The notes under the pieces: generated by a model
Database searches by the model: none
What the model saw: only the letters and a program-made list of their open reading frames with translations
What the model was told of the DNA's origin: nothing
Source of the DNA: Tricholomella constricta
Lineage: Eukaryota > Basidiomycota > Agaricomycetes > Agaricales > Lyophyllaceae
Direction: 5' to 3'
Length of the DNA: 64,000 nt
NCBI GenBank assembly: GCA_013368375.1
Contig: JAACJP010000007.1
Span: 1,178,001 to 1,242,000, forward strand
Shown here: positions 21,088-30,608 of the stretch, in pieces
Layout: the number at the start of each line of letters is the position of its first letter
Numbering within the stretch: the first letter of the stretch is position 1
Program-made: the position numbers and the translations under genes

Positions 21088-21811
21088 GTTGTTAACAGGT
21101 GGGATCGACCCTCCATTTGGTGCTAGCGTAACGAGTTAGCGGAGCAGTAGACCATAAATTGAACACGCACCTGAGCCCCAGGGTGTTTGACAGAATGTTG
21201 AAGCATGACTGAGTCGGTTTAGGACTTCCACTGTAACAGCTACAAAATGGATTGTCGATTCACCACAACATGTTGAGAGGGAGTGAACGTGACATACCAC
21301 TGCTTGTCGCAACTGTAAAAACGAAAATAGGGGGACGACCCAGAAATCACTAAAAAGATGAGACGCACCAGGATAAGACGATTCATGGACGACAGAGTGT
21401 CGATTTGCGGCAAGCCGTCGCGTAAGTTCCTCATCAACGGGACGAGAGCACGGAGGTGACATGGTGGACGGGTAAATGGAAGATGTATGTTGGAAGGAAA
21501 AAGAGTTTTCAAATCGACCGTGAAGCTTAAATATTAGCCAACGCGATTCAAACGTCTTTGATCTGTCATGTAGAGTTTGACATCCATTTTAAAACCAAAG
21601 AATTCTGAGTCGAAAAGGTGTTTGGAATGTTTGAGTCTGACGTTCTGCCTGACCCGCCCGTAGAGCGCCAGTTGTTTACATTTATTGAGCAAGTGTTGTC
21701 GATTGAGGTCCGTGACAGAGGCTTGGGACGTTGTCAGTATTCGATGCGACGGGAATAGGAGGAGGGCTTACCGCGAAGCACAAGGGAGGAGGGAAGAGGA
21801 AAAGGACGTAC
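21088..21811. other. 5' flank of Helitron ORF
   Basis: Contains minus-strand open frames at 21136-21462 and 21240-21512. A GT-AG intron can be drawn between MSPPCSRPVDEELTRRL...SSYPG and a following CDKQWY... frame, so a short upstream exon or separate small ORF is possible. The Helitron 5' end should lie in or beyond this stretch; not located. Confidence 0.35.
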
Positions 21812-21887
21812 CGGTGACGATGCGCATGACCGACTTCCCGTTGGGCGCCTGCACGCGCACCTGGACGCGCACCTGGTCGCTGACATG
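21812..21887 (-). pseudogene. Isolated exon-like fragment (possible captured exon)
   Basis: On minus this reads HVSDQVRVQVRVQAPNGK then SVMRIVT, ending at a strong donor GTACGT (21811 downward). It contains a short GCGCACCTGG duplication. No start codon context and no continuation were found nearby. It looks like part of a host exon; parent gene not recognised. Confidence 0.3.
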
Positions 21888-22332
21888 TGAGAATTCTCAG
21901 AAATGATTATATAAACAGTTTAAAAGAAAATGTTCGACTTTCATGCCTTCCTAACACACCCTTGACCTTTTTGTTGTCGTTGCAGCCTTATAAAGGTGAA
22001 TGCGCAACTGTAAAGATGCATTAATTTCTGCAGCCCAATATGGGTGAATGAGAATGCAGCATGTCTATGTGTTTCAAATTCCCATGTATTTCCTGACGTT
22101 AAAATCGTGTTCTGGAATGAGGTGTGCAGGACAGTAGTACTGCTTCCCAAGCTGTAAGTCCTCTCCTTTTCATTTTGTCCTTCGCTCTTCACTTTACGAA
22201 CTCTGATTGTTTGCATGCCGTCCTTCCAGTTCGCTGGCGCAGCTGGGACGTTCACCTTCGGTGAACAAACCGGCTCTTTCGTGCTCAACAACGACATGTC
22301 CAGACCGCTGACGGTGGCATCGGTGGCGCCCT

Positions 22333-22946
22333 CGTTCTCACTGGTGGTACTAAAACAATCTCCTCATAGAGGAGAAAAACAGTGCGAAGCGGAGTGCCAG
22401 CGTGCGGGGGTGATGAATCTCATGCAGACAGGGGACGTAGTGTGGCATGTGGCTGGGGGGGATGGTAGCTATGTTATCGTGAGTTGTTCACCGTTCGTCG
22501 ACTTGTTTGACACAGAAGCCTCTGCTGATAACGAACCTTTTTTGTGCCTCAAGATTTTAACACACCAGCGCCGGTATGGTCAACGGTGCATTGCTGTGGG
22601 CGACGAAGGGAACGTGAGCCGGCTTGTCTAGGATGGCGGCTATCTCATCGTGAGTTGTTCGCCTCTCTCCTCCAGGTCGTCACCAACGCTGATGAAGGCA
22701 CAGTCATCAAAGTCAAGTGCAACGCAAACGACAGTCCCTGCTTGCGTCCCTCCATCGAAAGTCACCGTCCATGGCTCTCCCGATGACGTCCCTGGAAAAG
22801 GCCCTCCGTGCCCGACTTGAACGTGTTCTCGCGCAGACGCCACTTTGTGCGGCCGCACTCGAAGCTGGCATTGCCATGACAACAAAGCAGTTCAACGAGA
22901 AACGTACCTCCATCACAACCTCCACCTCGTCCTCGTCCCCATCCCA
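22333..22946 (+). repeat. Left arm of a diverged ~0.6-kb inverted repeat
   Basis: Pairs in reverse orientation with 26095-26712. Matching landmarks in order: CTGGTGGTAC (22340s), GTCACCAACGCTGATGAAGG (22680s), GGAAAAGGCCCT (22793), and TCCATCACAACCTCCACCTC (22909). Each has its reverse complement in the right arm in mirrored order, with point differences and indels. A short internal duplication (GTGAGTTGTTC, at about 22478 and 22650) lies within this arm. Confidence 0.75.
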
Positions 22947-23540
22947 CTCGTTTTTCCTCTCCACACACTTCGAAAACCATGCACGCTCCAACACGCAATC
23001 ACGCACTCTCCCCCCGCAATGCCCGCCTTCACCAATACAGCACTGGCCGCCTCCGCATGAATGCGGTCCGGGCCCAGGACGAGCACGAAGATGGAGAGGG
23101 ATATGTCGAGGCGGATGGACAGACAGCTTACCCGCATGCATGCACTGCGCCACGTTGGCCTCCCATTCTCGTACTTCGATCCCATTCTGCCTGCCCATGC
23201 CCATGTCCGCTACCGTGTCCAACCCATCCTCGTTCTTGCCCCAGCACTGGCCACCGCCACCGCTGTCTCCTCCTCCGCCGCCACCAGCGTACGCCTTCGC
23301 TTGCGCCGCGAACCCAAACCCAGGCACCATCGCGTCCTCCTCGTCCTCCCCCCGTATTCATCACATTCGGTGGCTTCTTTCTCCTTGGCCGCAGTGGTAA
23401 ACCTGGAGTATTCCAGCTGCAGCGAGACAGACAGAGTGATGGTTCTTGGTCATTCGTCGCGTAGCGGAGGCGCTTCAGCTTTTTTGGGTTTCTGCGAATG
23501 GAATTAATGATAGTCCAAGGAGTGCGGCCAGCCTTGGGGA

Positions 23541-23710
23541 CACACAAATTCGGTGGCAACGGTTTGTGAGTTCAGAAGGTCTGTGCGTACGACAGATACT
23601 GAGTATCGGATGACATAGGCTAGTGCCAGCAAAAACAGATGTTCGAAGATGATGCCGAACGAGCTCTCGCCAATTTTCTTGCCCACACGATAATGAACGC
23701 CGACGAAATT
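23541..23710 (-). pseudogene. Casein kinase I fragment (two partial exons)
   Basis: Minus exon piece 23641-23710 reads NFVGVHYRVGKKIGESSFG then IIFE, the start of the casein kinase I domain including the glycine-rich loop (usual GEGSFG, here GESSFG). A second piece, 23541-23580, reads DLLNSQTVATEF, the next conserved strand with the usual AIKF changed to ATEF, so the ATP-binding Lys is lost. Between them an acceptor (GCACAG, ending 23581) survives, but the expected donor after FE is gone. The kinase is not continued on either side; the N-terminal junction runs directly into the thiamine-diphosphate-enzyme fragment on the other strand. This is a broken, non-functional piece of a host gene, most simply a captured fragment. 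Confidence 0.7.
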
Positions 23711-24155
23711 TGCGCAGGGGTATGCGCAGGTCACGAGGAGGCCTGCGGCGGTCATCGTGCATGTGGACGTGGGCACACAGGTGAGTCGAGTCTCCGATGA
23801 CGCGCGATTTATGCAATGTCGTTTGACAGTGTGACTGTATATGTAGGCTTTGGCGGGCGCGGTCCATAATGTTGATCGGAGTCGGACGCCTGTGCTGATC
23901 TACGCCGGCGCGTCGCCCTTTAGTAGTTGGGGAGAAATGAAGGGAGGGAGGAATGGGTGGATTATGTGGTTGCAAGGTACCATTTTCATTTATTTTCAAT
24001 TGTACTTGAAAAGTGATTGGGTTTTGAACTCTTGTTTTTGTCACGCGTCTGGATATCCCTGACCAGGCTGCTATAGTGCGCCAGTACATGCGCTACACGT
24101 CGCAGATCGAGAACGGGTCGACGATCTCTCAGACCGTTCGACGTTTACTGCAAAT
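23703..24155 (+). pseudogene. Thiamine-diphosphate-dependent enzyme fragment (acetolactate-synthase-like N domain)
   Basis: Three exon pieces: 23703-23780 (AQGYAQVTRRPAAVIVHVDVGT), 23847-23976 (ALAGAVHNVDRSRTPVLIYA then GASPFSSWGE), and about 24050-24155 (IPDQAAIVRQYMRYTSQI then ENGSTISQTVRRLL). Introns 23781-23846 is GT-AG. For the second intron the homologous join requires an acceptor before GATATCCCTG, but the sequence there ends TCTG instead of AG, so the site looks mutated; the next real AG is at 24066 and breaks the frame. The pattern (GYAQ, VHVDVGTQ, AVHN, RTPVL) matches the N-terminal domain of fungal acetolactate-synthase-like enzymes. The rest of the roughly 600-residue enzyme is missing. 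This is a truncated captured fragment, fused at its 5' end to the casein kinase I fragment. Confidence 0.68.
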
Positions 24156-24489
24156 GTAGGCCTATCGGAAACTCATAAGATCGGACCTTTTACTCAGGCC
24201 CCCATCACCTTTGACCACCCTCTACAAACTCAGCACCACCACCCACTCGTCGACGAGCACGCCGTCAAACAGCGTCGACACGCGCGTTCGACCCCCACCA
24301 CCCTATCACCACTTACCCACCACCACCAACACCTCTCCCAAGTTCTCTTCACCCACTCTGACGCAGCACCTGCACACCACCAGCAATACCGCTCCCTGAC
24401 CAATCGCAGCTTACATTTCGGCGCACCACTTCACCCAGCGGAGTGGATTCACAATCCTCGAATATAAATACGAACACGATATGTACCTG

Positions 24490-24630
24490 CTATTCTTGAA
24501 TGCTCAATTTTAGATTTTCAACCCTGCGTTTCTCCTTCTCTAAAAACGTTTCGTGCTCCTCTCTCGCGTTCTCCAGCTGCGACAGTACACCACCCTTGGT
24601 CTCCGGCATTGGAACACTTAAGTTCTTCAT
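24490..24630 (-). CDS. Short coiled-coil ORF, possible captured terminal exon
   Basis: Minus frame from ATG 24628-24630 to TAG, 46 residues. It is strongly helical and charged (QLENAREEHETFLEKEKRRV) and ends SIQE. Heptad-like hydrophobic spacing suggests a coiled coil. The frame is open upstream of the ATG for several codons, so it may be the last exon of a larger protein. It lies between the two inverted-repeat arms, next to the two host-gene fragments, so capture is likely. Family not recognised; expression unknown. Confidence 0.35.
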   Translation of the reverse strand: MKNLSVPMPETKGGVLSQLENAREEHETFLEKEKRRVENLKLSIQE

Positions 24631-25105
24631 TGAGGTCTTAGTTCGTCGCGTGTAGTGGTGGCATTCTGGTATCGATCGGTGTATTAATCTATTAATTCAA
24701 TATGCAGACATGCAGTTACATTACGGAACCACACACCTCGAAGACGTGGCACATAAACAGTATGTTCGATGTCTAGCCTCTCCACATGGGTTTTCGACAA
24801 CTGAAAAATGAAACTAGCCTGTTGATTGTGGGAAAGAGGTCAGTCAGTAAGCGTCAAATAGAAAACGTAGAGGGGCATTTTGGAGCAACCGCGCTCTTCA
24901 GAAATATATCCCCTATTTCCCTAGTATTCCTTCCAGCAAAACGAGTCATGAAATCAACATATTTGGGGTGGGACAAAGGGGATATTTGCGGAATCTCCAA
25001 TGGGGCCCCAAGATCAATCAGCAATAGGTGGTGGGAAGGGGTGGAGGGCCGGGGAGCGGCCGTGGGGCAGTCGACGACGCCGGAGTTGATGAGCACGCTG
25101 TATCG

Positions 25106-25430
25106 CAGCGGGGAGCGGCTCGAGAGGCGACGGGGCGCTCGCGGGGAGAGGCGGTACGGCGGTGGACGACGCCAGAGTCGACGACTGGTAGCGTCTTCGC
25201 CTCCGTAAGTAATGGGGAAGGAACCAGGGAAGCCGTCGGTGGTGGTGGATATCCGGTGGGAGATGCTAGGAGGTGGTGGGGGCCGGAGTTAACGAGCACG
25301 CAGCTCGTTCTCGTTCTGCAGGAGGGTTGCTGGTCGTGTGCAGGTTATGGGACGTGGTGGAGGGCCAGGGAACGGCAGTGAGGCAGTCGACGACGCCGGA
25401 GTCGACGTGCACGCTGTATTGCAGCGTGGT
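25106..25430 (+). repeat. Direct repeat copy 1 (581-bp spacing)
   Basis: GGGAGCGGCTCGAGAGGCG at 25111 and AGCCGTCGGTGGTGGTGGAT at 25231 recur at 25692 and 25812, both exactly 581 bases later. Between these anchors the copies are similar with indels. GC-rich with no convincing gene. Confidence 0.75.
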
Positions 25431-25686
25431 CGGTCTTGTTGTTGGTAGGGGAGGGGTGGGGCAGAGGGCCGGGAATGGCTCGAGAGGCTGCGGGGCGCAC
25501 AACGGCGCCGGAGACAACGAGCACGCTGCCCGACGGCGTGGTCGTCCTCGTGCTGTATGGAGAAGGGTCCGGGAGGGGTACCCCCTCTCCAGCGCCTTCA
25601 TTACCTCTGGCATGATCCTCACCGATGCCAGGAGTTGCAGCACATTCAGCACGCACCGCAGGGCATTCGTGTACTGCCCCAGCGAA

Positions 25687-26010
25687 GGCCGGGGAGCGGC
25701 TCGAGAGGCGGCGGGGCACTCGCGAGGAGAGGCAATAGGGCGGTGGACGACGCCGACGTCGACGATTGAGAGCGTGTTCGCCCTCGATGTTGATGGAAAG
25801 GGATCCAGTGAAGCCGTCGGTGGTGGTGGATATCCGGTGGGAGGTGCTAGGAGGTGGTGGGCGCCGGAGACAACGAGCACGCAGCTCGTCCTCGTTCTGC
25901 AGAAGTGTTGCTGATTGTGTGCAGGTTTTAAGACGTGGCGGAGGGCCAAGAAACGGCAGTGAAGCGGTCGATGACGCCGGAGTTGACGAGCACGCGGCTT
26001 TGTTGTGGTG
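25687..26010 (+). repeat. Direct repeat copy 2 (581-bp spacing)
   Basis: Second copy of the unit at 25106-25430. The long open frames on the minus strand through both copies (Arg/Pro/Ser-rich) follow from base composition and shift register between copies, so I do not call a protein. Confidence 0.75.
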
Positions 26011-26094
26011 GGGAGGGGCGGGGGTGGACGCTGTTGGACGGCATGCTCGTCCTCGTGCTGTATGGAGAGGGTTCCGGAAGGGGTGAGGCGCGTG

Positions 26095-26712
26095 GCTTGG
26101 GGACGAGGGCGAGGTGGAGGTTGTGATGGAGCTACGTTTCGTGTTGTACTGCTCTGCTGTCAGGGCCGGATGTGTTCGCACGAAGTGGCGTCGACGTTGA
26201 GAACACGCTCGAGATGTGCATAAAGGGCCTTTTCCGGGGGCGTCATCGGGAGGGCCATCGACAGGAACGCAGCCACGGACTGTCGTTTACGAGATCGTTC
26301 AGGCGCCAGGGAAGACAGTTGTGTGAGGGAGGACAGGGGGGCCGGGTGCGTTTTCTATTGGGCACGGACGGAGAGAGGGCACGTGGTGGACGTGCTGGTG
26401 TGCGAAGGGAAAGAGACCCGTAGGGGAGGTGCTCTCCCTGTGATGCCACGACGGGCGAAGGCGACGTCTTCTCGTCACCGACGAACCGACCACGGCAAAG
26501 AAAGGCGAAGCCAACTTCGATAATCTGATTGTTGCCACGGTAGACGTAGCCCTTCACTTTGACGATCGTGCCTTCATCAGCGTTGGTGACGAGGAGCAGG
26601 AAAGAGGCGAACAACTGACGATAACACAGCTGCCTGCCACAGCACTTCGCTTCGCACTGTTGCCCTTGCCCTATGACGAAATTTTTTTGGTACCACCGGC
26701 GAGAACGAAGTC
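26095..26712 (-). repeat. Right arm of the ~0.6-kb inverted repeat
   Basis: Mirror of 22333-22946. Anchors: reverse complement of TCCATCACAACCTCCACCTC at about 26110-26130, of GGAAAAGGCCCT near 26226, of GTCACCAACGCTGATGAAGG near 26572-26591, and of GGTGGTACC near 26690. The arms are about 3.1 kb apart and enclose the casein kinase I, ThDP-enzyme and coiled-coil fragments and the 581-bp direct repeat. Confidence 0.75.
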
Positions 26713-27256
26713 CATAGCAGCAAGGTCATTGGCAACATGGTTGAGCAATTCAGCGGCGAATGTTATCTGCATGTTGAAGGATGGAAGATAGCGAGTGACC
26801 AAAATTCCTCACAGTCACACGGAGTACATATGCAGTGGTAGATAAACATTGTTGTAACAATTACGAGAATTACAACTAAACTCGACACTGGTACCGATCC
26901 TGTGAACCCGGCAGAAGATAGTTCCGAAGGGGAAAAGAGAAGAACACACAACAAAAGGGTGGAAATCGGACAAAACAACCTTGAAATCGGGCGCAATGCT
27001 TGTATGACACATGCAGACCGCAGTCCATGGACCGATCATGTGAAAAACACGTGGGTGGACCACTCGGCTCACTTTAGTCGGATTTTGTGGTCAGGAGAAC
27101 AGGACCCACTACTAAAGTAGCGGGAATTGTCTACTATTGTCCCAAGTACTATATAGTACATACTTTGGTGATACGTTAAGGTATAACAGCTATAACGAAA
27201 TAAGTCAATCAAGAACCATTAGAAGGATGAGTTTGTATCCAAAAAGGTATCGCAAT
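26713..27256. other. Intergenic, right edge of mobile block
   Basis: AT-richer than the block to its left. 3' flank of the SREBP-like gene. No gene or repeat recognised. Confidence 0.5.
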
Positions 27257-30252
27257 CTAATCCAATCCAACACTCCTCCTCTCCAGCGCGACAACCATGT
27301 CCACCGCACGGTCCCTCGCATCCTCAAGGGCGGCCGACTCCTCAAACACCCTGCTGCCGAGTGCCCTTCGTAACCTGCCTGCATCAGTGGTATCTTTCCT
27401 CCCCGGGCTCGGCGGCGGACTCATGAGGCCCGATGCCCCATTCCCATTCCCCAGCGACGAAAACACCCTGCGATACAGCACAAGTGCTGCCAACAATGCC
27501 TCTGCCTCCCCCTCCCGACCTTCATCGCCCATCTCCTCGGCCGCAGAATCCACGGTGACCTTCCAAACCCTTTCCAGCCGCCTACCAAGCTCGCCCACCC
27601 GGCCCCCAAGCTCCTTCGCCGCCTCCACCGTCTTCTGCCTCTCGACGTTCTCCAACTCTAGCACCTCCTTATCCGGCTCTACCTCATCTCCCGCCCGCTC
27701 GCTCACGCTCCCAATAAACAACACCCCCAAATGCGCACGGATCCGTTCCCGCACAAGCGCATCAGCCAAGACCTGCATGGGCGTCTGGCCCTGGCCCTTC
27801 TCTCCTTCGACGTCAGCGAGACGCGCGGCCGCAGCGTCCAATGTCATCTCCTCAAGCACCATGCGCTCGTGCGCGCTGAGCCCTGAAACGTGGGTTGCAC
27901 GTGCCTTTGTCTTTACCTTGCTCCAGACGGCACGCGCCTTTATCCGCGCGAGACCACCGAGGACGCCGCCTGTGCCGTATAGAGTGAGCGCCGCGGTTGT
28001 CAGCTCCTGAGGGCCAGCGCCGCTCCAGGATGTGATGTTGTAGTAGACCTGAAGTCGGGAGAGCAGAGGGACGTTTCTTGTTTTGTTGTTCGCTGGGAAG
28101 AATGCGAGTTAGCCTTGGGCAATAAAAAAATGTGTGTAAGCAACGTACAGGAAAGAACACATTCTTCGCCCAGCCGAACCCAGTCGATCGCGGCCCTTTT
28201 TTCTCTTCTCCCGCGTACAGCGAGGTTGAGGACGGAACCACTCCGCTGTGATTTACCGAAGTTGAAGCTGAAGCCGATCCAGCTGGAGACGAAGCTGAGG
28301 AGGACAACGACTGATACAAGGAGGTGGAACATCTGGATATACTTCGAAAGACCCCAACCATCCGAGCCTTGGACCGTCGCGGCAGAGCCGCTCAAGACCG
28401 TTCCGGTATGGGCGTGAGGCGATGTGGAGGAGGAGGTGAGCGGGGAGTTATAGAACGAGAACAGCGCAAAGGTCGCAAGGAGGTACTGCTGCGGCCCATG
28501 GCCCTGCTGCATCTCCATCTTCTGGTCTTGGGTCGCAATAGGCGGTGCGGCGGAGGCTACGGGGGGAACGACCTTCCTTGGGCGGCCACGCTTGCGTTTC
28601 TCCGGAACGGCGCCATCCGCGCCCGTCACAGGCTTCTTCTCTTTCTTGTCCTGCTTCGCTGCCGACGACGCGCCCGGCCCACCTGAAGCGGTCGTCTTCC
28701 CCCTCTTTCTCTTCCTTCCGGCCTCATCTTCGTCCTCCCCCTCTTCCTCCGAATCATCCTCTTCTGCATCAGCGTCCATCTCCCCCTCCACCTCGTCCTT
28801 CTCCTCTCCTCCAAACATCTCCCGCCACTCCCTCTCCCATTCCCTCAGCAGCGCCGGCCCACCCACCAGGCCCGACACCAGCACCTTCAACCCTGCCTGC
28901 TCCGCCTTCAGTCTCATCTCCCTTTTCTTAAGCACGCGGATATACTCCACCGCCTTCCCCAGCACATTGGCCTTGCTGCACTTTCTAGCCACCTTTACAC
29001 CATCCACGAACCCGCGCTCATCGATGACATCGACGCCGCCGATCCCCCCGGTCACCCCGCCCTCAAGCTTCAGAGGGTCGCTCGACACTAGCACCTTGTT
29101 CGGCGCGCGCTTCTTTCCGCCTTCGCGATCCTCGACCACACGCAGCGCAGGCACAGCCATGCGCAGGCTCTGGATGCGCGCGTTCAGGTTCGTGCGATAG
29201 CGCCGCTCGATGGTCGTGTGGCTCGTTTTGGGGCGTGGGAGGGGCGCGGAGGAAATGCTGGGAGTGGCGACGGCGGAGATGGGTGGCGGCGAGGGCGTGG
29301 ACGGTGGGGGCGTCGAGGCGGCGGAGGATGTAGTGGAGGGGGATGTGGATTTGACGGATTGGGAGGCCGGCCGAGGAAGGCGGGGAATGGGGAGCTTCGG
29401 AATGCTTGCGGGACTCGTGGCTGGGGCTGTGGAGAACTCATGAGGTAAAAATCAATTTGAAATGTGATTAGATGAAAGTAGCATACGTGTATTTGCTGCT
29501 TGTTGTTTTTCGAGAGCCTGGAGCTGGGCACACATAGGAAGCGCGAGCATGACACCGGAGGATTGGCGAACCCGTTCTGCCAGCTCTGTTGCTGGATCAG
29601 GAGATGTCGAGGCGAAATTTTCACTGGAGCTTGGATGGTTGGATGTAAATTCAGTTTGTGTCGCCGTTACTGGACTTGGCATCGACTCTGGAGCTGGCGA
29701 CAAAGAAGCGCCAGACGACGACACCGACGATGTGATGCTTAGTCTGCGAGTGCCTTGCGACGACAGGTGGGACGGTAAGTCGGATGTTGAGTTCGGATCG
29801 TGGTGAGGCTGGAATGTGAAGGGAAACTGGGCCGCGAGGAGGTCGTCCGTGTACGATGGCGTGTGCGGGTTATAAGAGTAGTTTGTGTTGATAGTACTGA
29901 ATTTCATAGAGTCGAAATGGAGTGCGCTGGGCTCGACGGCGATCGCATTGCTGAAATCGACATCCATGGACAGGGACGCCAGCTCGCTGAAGTCCATCAT
30001 GTCTGAGTATGGCTTCGATTGCGCACTGAAGTCATTGTCGGGCCAGAGCGACGAGAGCTCAGACCAATCTGGGGGACTACCACCCTCCTGTGAAGACTCT
30101 TCCATCGACGAGTTCCCGCTGTGAGATTGGGATGAGTTGTGGAGTAAAAGATTTAGCGGGTCGGAGGGGTCAAGGCCCAGGTCAGAAGACATCAGACGCG
30201 GTGAGTAGGACGTCGAGCTGGACGACGCCGGGGATGGCGCTGAGAAGTCCAT
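27257..30252 (-). CDS. SREBP-like membrane-bound bHLH transcription factor (Sre1 type)
   Basis: 959 residues; exons 29487-30252, 28149-29426, 27257-28092 (minus), phase-1 introns of 60 and 56 bases. Fungal Sre1 proteins sit in the ER membrane and are cleaved when sterol or oxygen falls, releasing the N-terminal factor to activate sterol-synthesis genes. Visible parts: an acidic Ser/Asp-rich N-terminus; a bHLH basic region SHTTIERRYRTNLNARI near 325-341 with the SREBP-specific Tyr in place of Arg; an unusually long loop of about 60 residues before helix 2 (KANVLGKAVEYIRVLKKRE near 400-420); an acidic and K/R-rich linker (RKRKRGK, EKRKRGRPRK). Two hydrophobic segments follow, near 570 (YLLATFALFSFY) and 615 (MFHLLVSVVVLLSF), with a short presumed luminal loop between them, then a ~330-residue C-terminal regulatory region. 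Divergent from the desaturase gene, with 356 bp between starts. Confidence 0.85.
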
Positions 30253-30608
30253 TGTTGTGGGGGTGGTGATGGTGGTTCAAGAGCAAGGTTTATTGTGCGC
30301 CCAGAGTTGCCGCGACAAGGAGGAGTGGTGCGACTTGATATCAGGCCATTTCGATATTTTCATCACATGATCAAATCGCGAGTTGGGGTGTCCGGCTCTT
30401 CGGTCTTTGCATTCACCTTGTATATTCAATGAAAAAGTCGGACGAGACCTCTCAAGTAAAGCTGCATTTACAGGTCCTAAGCCGCCGTTTTGTAGCAAGA
30501 GTGTAAAGCCTACAAACGTTTTATTATGTAACCATCACATTTGCTATCAATTCTCAATAAGCTGCTGACCACCTACTTTCTGGAGGGATTGTGCATTAAG
30601 GGCTTTCA
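30253..30608. promoter_or_regulatory. Shared divergent promoter of SREBP-like and desaturase genes
   Basis: 356 bp between the two start codons. No classical SRE could be assigned with confidence by eye. Position alone supports a shared promoter. Confidence 0.5.

Larger units (their letters stand above)
8727..26712 (-). mobile_element. Helitron and associated mobile/captured sequence (outer limits not defined)
   Basis: The core is the Rep-helicase ORF at 14476-21087. Decayed same-strand genes lie at 8.7-14.3 kb, and host-gene fragments with repeats at 21.8-26.7 kb. Helitrons end in 5'-TC and CTRR-3' with a short hairpin before the 3' end and insert between A and T. I could not pick these out reliably by eye, so the limits given only bracket sequence of mobile or rearranged character and may hold more than one element. 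Confidence 0.5.

Noticed and set aside
22717..23400. Plus-strand 227-residue open frame
   Set aside because: Runs from a repeat arm into unrelated Pro/Ser-rich sequence with no splice logic or family signal.
25345..26181. Minus-strand 278-residue open frame, Arg/Pro/Ser-rich
   Set aside because: Lies across direct and inverted repeats; reading register changes between repeat copies, so openness reflects GC-rich composition.
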